Shown here piece by piece: positions 61,115-64,000 of a stretch of DNA of 64,000 bases (positions are counted from its first letter, which is position 1; each line of letters starts with the position of its first letter). The position numbers were made by a program, and so were the translations under genes. The stretch comes from an uncultured Cytophagales bacterium (GTDB lineage Bacteria > Bacteroidota > Bacteroidia > Cytophagales > Cyclobacteriaceae). The notes under the pieces are model-generated. The model was not told the origin of the DNA and ran no database searches. It saw only the letters and a list, made by a program, of their open reading frames with translations. The stretch lies in the NCBI GenBank assembly GCA_913057175.1, contig CAJXNP010000023.1, positions 30,452 through 94,451 of the forward strand, in the 5' to 3' direction.

Positions 61115-62374
61115 TCAGGTCTTTTGTTTTTTCTTTTTGGCAGCAGGGAATAATATGTTATTGAGTATCAACCTGTATCCAGGAGAATTTGGGTGGAGAT
61201 TCAGGTCAGTTGGCTCCTCTCCTACTATGTGTTGATAATCTTCCGGATCATGACCTCCATAGAAAGTCCAGAAACCTTGGCCAAAAATTCCATGAATGTA
61301 CCGTACTTCATTGATCGTTTTATTTTCGCCCATGATCACAACATCCGGTTTAACCAATCTCTTCTTGTAAGCAGTGGTTTGGCCCATAAAACCCTTTACT
61401 ATCTTTTCATGATTCTGAGTCAGCATAGTAGGGATAGGATCCCACTTGGCCGAAAATTCAAACAGGGTGAAGTAGTCGTTATTTTGAGCTAGCCCCCTGG
61501 TTTCCGGTGTATTGTCAATATTGGAATACTCATATTCATACGGGTCCATCTTCAGTACAAAATCACTGAATGCAAAAGTGTTGTCATAGTTTAATTTTCG
61601 TTGTGCATTCGGATCCGGTGGATCACCATCATAAACAGATGAGCAAATATCCACACCATCAGCTGCAAGGGCTATGTCGTATGTATCGGTAGCTGAGCAC
61701 ATGGCAAATAGAAAACCACCACCAACGACAAACTCTCTTATTTTTTTGGCTACAGCTAATTTAAGCTGCGAAACTTTTGGAAAACCGTGCTTTTTGGCTG
61801 ACTCATAAAATTCCTGTTTTTGTTCGATATACCAGGGGAAATTTCTGTATGATCTTTCAAACTTTCCAAACTGTCCGGTAAAATCCTCGTGGTGTAAATG
61901 CAGCCAGTCATATTGCGGCAATTCTTCATACATGACTTCATCGTCAAAAATGACATCGTATGGTATTTCTGCATAGGTGAGCACAAGTGTCACCGCATCG
62001 TCCCAGGGCTGCTTACTTTTGGGAGAATAAACTGCTACTTTCGGAGCTTTTTCCAATTTCATGACATCCGTATTGGATGAAGGGCTGGCAATTTCACTTA
62101 CTATCTGGTTGGCCTGTGCATCAGAAATGACCTGATAGCTTATTCCTCTGATAATCAGTTCATTTTCGAAGTTTTGATAGTACTTCATCAAAAAGCTACC
62201 CCCTTTGTAATTTAACAGCCAATCCACCTCTACATCCTGTTGTAACACCCAATAAGCAATGCCATATGCTTTCAGGTGATTTGTCTGGGATTGATCCATT
62301 GGGATAAAAATGGAAGAAGCAAAACTGTTAGCGGAAAGAGAAAGTATGATCAGCAGTACCAGCAAAAACCTCAT
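61115..62374 (-). CDS. Exported conserved protein with a GATase-like core (often called asparagine synthetase B)
   Basis: This 419-residue protein has a signal peptide (MRFLLVLLIILSLSANSFAS) and a core with a class I glutamine-amidotransferase-like fold: KVAVYSPKSKQPWDDAV, IPYDVIFDDEV, the YDWLHLHHEDFTGQFG segment and VGGGFLFAMCSATD, in which the Cys sits where the nucleophile would be. The C-terminal part has MGENKTINEVRYIHGIFGQGFW and FYGGHDPEDYQH. To my recollection it is annotated in Cytophagales as asparagine synthetase B, but it has no ATP-pyrophosphatase or N-terminal Cys2 glutaminase domain. A periplasmic ThuA- or peptidase-like role is possible. Function unknown. Confidence 0.75.
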   Translation of the reverse strand: MRFLLVLLIILSLSANSFASSIFIPMDQSQTNHLKAYGIAYWVLQQDVEVDWLLNYKGGSFLMKYYQNFENELIIRGISYQVISDAQANQIVSEIASPSSNTDVMKLEKAPKVAVYSPKSKQPWDDAVTLVLTYAEIPYDVIFDDEVMYEELPQYDWLHLHHEDFTGQFGKFERSYRNFPWYIEQKQEFYESAKKHGFPKVSQLKLAVAKKIREFVVGGGFLFAMCSATDTYDIALAADGVDICSSVYDGDPPDPNAQRKLNYDNTFAFSDFVLKMDPYEYEYSNIDNTPETRGLAQNNDYFTLFEFSAKWDPIPTMLTQNHEKIVKGFMGQTTAYKKRLVKPDVVIMGENKTINEVRYIHGIFGQGFWTFYGGHDPEDYQHIVGEEPTDLNLHPNSPGYRLILNNILFPAAKKKKQKT

Positions 62375-62484
62375 ATCAACAAACTTTAATCATTAAAAAA
62401 CCGACAGTGTATTTTTAACGAAATTAACATAATAAAAGTAAAATGAGAGGTTGAAAGATTTTATATTTAATAAAATTATTCCGC

Positions 62485-63717
62485 ATGAATGTCGCCAATA
62501 ATATCCGTGAAGGCCTAAATTCTATTAAAAATAATCGATTGCGCACCATTATTACTGCGACAATCATTGCCCTTGGTATAACTGCTCTCGTAGGGGTGCT
62601 TACCGGGGTCGATAGTTTGAAATCTTCCATCGATACAAGTTTCTCTAGTCTAGGAGCGAATACATTTGACGTTCGAACCAAAAGATCCAATCGCGGTACA
62701 TTTGAAGGTATTCAGGAAAAAGCCATTGACCCCCTTAAATTAAAAGATGTCGCACTTTTTAAAGAAAAATTCACTGGTGGGTTATCGACCATCCATACCC
62801 GGCTTACCGGAGGAGCCGAAATAAAAAGGTATTCCAAAAAGACCAATCCAAATATCAATGTCAGTGGTGTAGATGAAAACTTTATGCTCATTAGAAATTA
62901 TAACATTGAGACAGGAAGAAATTTTAATGAAAATGACATTCAATACAATGCTGACCTGGTAATTGTAGGAACCGAGCTGGTGAATTCACTTTTTGAAGAG
63001 CATGAGGATCCAATCAACCAAACCATTACCGTGTTTGGAAATAAATTTAAGATCATTGGGATTTTGGAAAACAAGGGAGGTTTTAGTGGGCAAAACTGGG
63101 CCGACAGGACCGTATTTATGCCGCTTGGCAGTGCTATAAGGCTGGCTCCATGGGATCTGAATTATACGGTTACAGTAAATGTAGAAGATCCTACAAACAC
63201 TGAGAAAATGATAGGTGAAGCCACCGGACTGATGAGGAGAATAAGGGAAGATCCCATCGGAAGTGAAGATTCTTTTGAAATATCGAGAAATAAGACAGTA
63301 GCGGAAGAGCTCGATGAAATAAGCTTTTTTCTCAAAGTGGTGGGTGGAATAATCAGCTCGATTATCCTTTTGGGAGCCTGTATTGGCCTGATGAACATCA
63401 TGCTGGTATCGGTAACTGAGCGAACCCAGGAAATCGGGATCAGGAAAGCATTAGGAGCAACCCCTTCTAAAATTCGTGAGCAATTCCTTTTCGAAGCCCT
63501 GGTAATTTGTTTTTTGGGTGGGTTTGGAGGAATTATCTTCGGAATTCTTGCCGGTAATGTCGTTGCCGTACTACTCAACTCGACAAAATTTGTAACCCCC
63601 TGGGAATGGGTATTCGGAGGTTTATTTATTTGTATGATCGTCGGAGTAATCTCAGGGATTTACCCAGCCATTAAAGCATCCAAGTTGGATCCTATCGAAT
63701 CTCTGCGATACGAATAA
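62485..63717 (+). CDS. ABC transporter permease, MacB/FtsX family
   Basis: This 410-residue permease has the MacB topology: one N-terminal helix (RTIITATIIALGITALVGVL), a large periplasmic MacB-PCD domain (about 40-265), then three helices, with the coupling sequence RTQEIGIRKALGATPSKIREQFLFEAL, ending KASKLDPIESLRYE. No ATPase gene is next to it in this window; it may lie outside or be shared. Likely role: mechanotransmission of exported substrates (toxins, lipoproteins, peptides). Confidence 0.92.
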   Translation: MNVANNIREGLNSIKNNRLRTIITATIIALGITALVGVLTGVDSLKSSIDTSFSSLGANTFDVRTKRSNRGTFEGIQEKAIDPLKLKDVALFKEKFTGGLSTIHTRLTGGAEIKRYSKKTNPNINVSGVDENFMLIRNYNIETGRNFNENDIQYNADLVIVGTELVNSLFEEHEDPINQTITVFGNKFKIIGILENKGGFSGQNWADRTVFMPLGSAIRLAPWDLNYTVTVNVEDPTNTEKMIGEATGLMRRIREDPIGSEDSFEISRNKTVAEELDEISFFLKVVGGIISSIILLGACIGLMNIMLVSVTERTQEIGIRKALGATPSKIREQFLFEALVICFLGGFGGIIFGILAGNVVAVLLNSTKFVTPWEWVFGGLFICMIVGVISGIYPAIKASKLDPIESLRYE

Positions 63718-63753
63718 CCCTACTTTGTCCTTTTAGCTTTATTCTTCAAATTA

Positions 63754-63877
63754 TACCCTGGTTTGATGTCTTCATCTAACGGAATTAGGAACACCGGTGA
63801 GGCTTGCCCCAAAAGGGATGGCTTGACCATGAGGACACAAATCTTAGCTGTTTGGATTACTTGATAAAACCAGGGTA
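63754..63877. mobile_element. Short inverted-repeat element
   Basis: TACCCTGGTTT (63754-63764) and AAACCAGGGTA (63867-63877) are perfect 11-base inverted repeats 124 bases apart end to end. AAATTA precedes and ATTT follows, but a clean target duplication is not certain. There is no coding capacity. It may be a small non-autonomous element or a dispersed palindromic repeat. Confidence 0.45.
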
Positions 63878-63884
63878 ATTTAAC

Positions 63885-63909
63885 GCGGAAAATTCGTTGA
63901 ATTTTCCGC
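63885..63909. repeat. Perfect 11-bp hairpin near the window end
   Basis: GCGGAAAATTC (63885-63895) and GAATTTTCCGC (63899-63909) are exact complements around a GTT loop. No T-run follows, so a terminator is doubtful. The bases from 63718 to the end hold no recognised gene. Confidence 0.6.
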
Positions 63910-64000
63910 CCGATGGGCCGATGTTTTACAAAATCCTGGTCACAAGTAAGTTAAGTTTATTATCATCGTAAGTGAAGAATCCAAACATTCCTCAAATTTG

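Noticed and set aside
1..64000. CRISPR arrays, rRNA operons, complete prophages or insertion sequences
   Set aside because: No regularly spaced short repeats, no rRNA-like stretches, no integrase, transposase or phage structural genes seen in the window.

Overview
The window looks like chromosomal DNA of an aerobic member of the Bacteroidota, most likely Cytophagales (Cyclobacteriaceae/Fulvivirga-like). The support is: Bacteroidota-type promoter boxes (TAnnTTTG) upstream of several genes; an IPExxxVDY-family gene divergent from acpP-fabF-rnc; LytTR/LytS regulation; CarboxypepD_reg-type outer-membrane receptors; a two-component-type propeller sensor; an S46 dipeptidyl-peptidase; a YfiT-type DinB protein; and AT-rich intergenic DNA full of short dispersed repeats. 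The genus is inference. No phage, plasmid, CRISPR array, rRNA or complete insertion sequence is visible.

Layout. 1-8160: tail of an unknown gene, a universal stress protein, a lipoprotein GH3 beta-glucosidase, a flavin-binding protein, a 132-bp tandem repeat, a zinc alcohol dehydrogenase and a class A penicillin-binding protein. 8221-18390: LytTR/LytS pair, TonB-type receptor, RibD-like reductase, ArsR-AHSA1 pair behind a clear palindromic operator, an AT-rich HhH-GPD glycosylase-like gene beside a degenerate tRNA-Gly, and an ABC-2 exporter. 18638-25359: etfB-etfA-bifunctional nuclease operon, a TPR protein, HMG-CoA reductase, a MITE-like element, moaD-moaE and divergent moaA. 25962-28599: hemJ-SCO-cytochrome c operon and miaA. 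28709-36426: a 1582-residue hybrid kinase, CheY-like protein, small unknown protein, PhnP-like hydrolase and NFACT protein in one tight run. 36423-46211: IPExxxVDY, acpP-fabF-rnc-nadE-lgt, a BamA/TamA-like barrel and a DPP7-like peptidase. 46251-49965: creD, a winged-helix regulator with a six-TM membrane protein, a small barrel and a YfiT-like protein. 50052-64000: SMP-30-like lipoprotein, Ppx/GppA, M1 peptidase, double thioredoxin protein, exported RraA-like protein, propeller/GAF sensor, SDR, ceramidase-like membrane protein, a periplasmic GATase-like protein and a MacB-type permease.

Much of the content is core metabolism and envelope biology (lipid synthesis, lipoprotein maturation, peptidoglycan synthesis, outer-membrane proteins, periplasmic peptidases and redox proteins). 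The regulatory observations best supported by sequence are: (i) an almost identical 20-bp palindrome in front of both creD and the membrane-protein/winged-helix operon, overlapping their promoters, which suggests a small autoregulated envelope regulon; and (ii) an extended palindrome just upstream of the arsR promoter box. The non-coding observations most worth checking are a 214-bp MITE-like element with flanking TTTAA repeats, two further palindromic elements, three copies of a 132-bp tandem repeat, and the broken tRNA-Gly next to the AT-rich glycosylase-like gene. I found no multi-gene defence or biosynthetic island that is clearly new.
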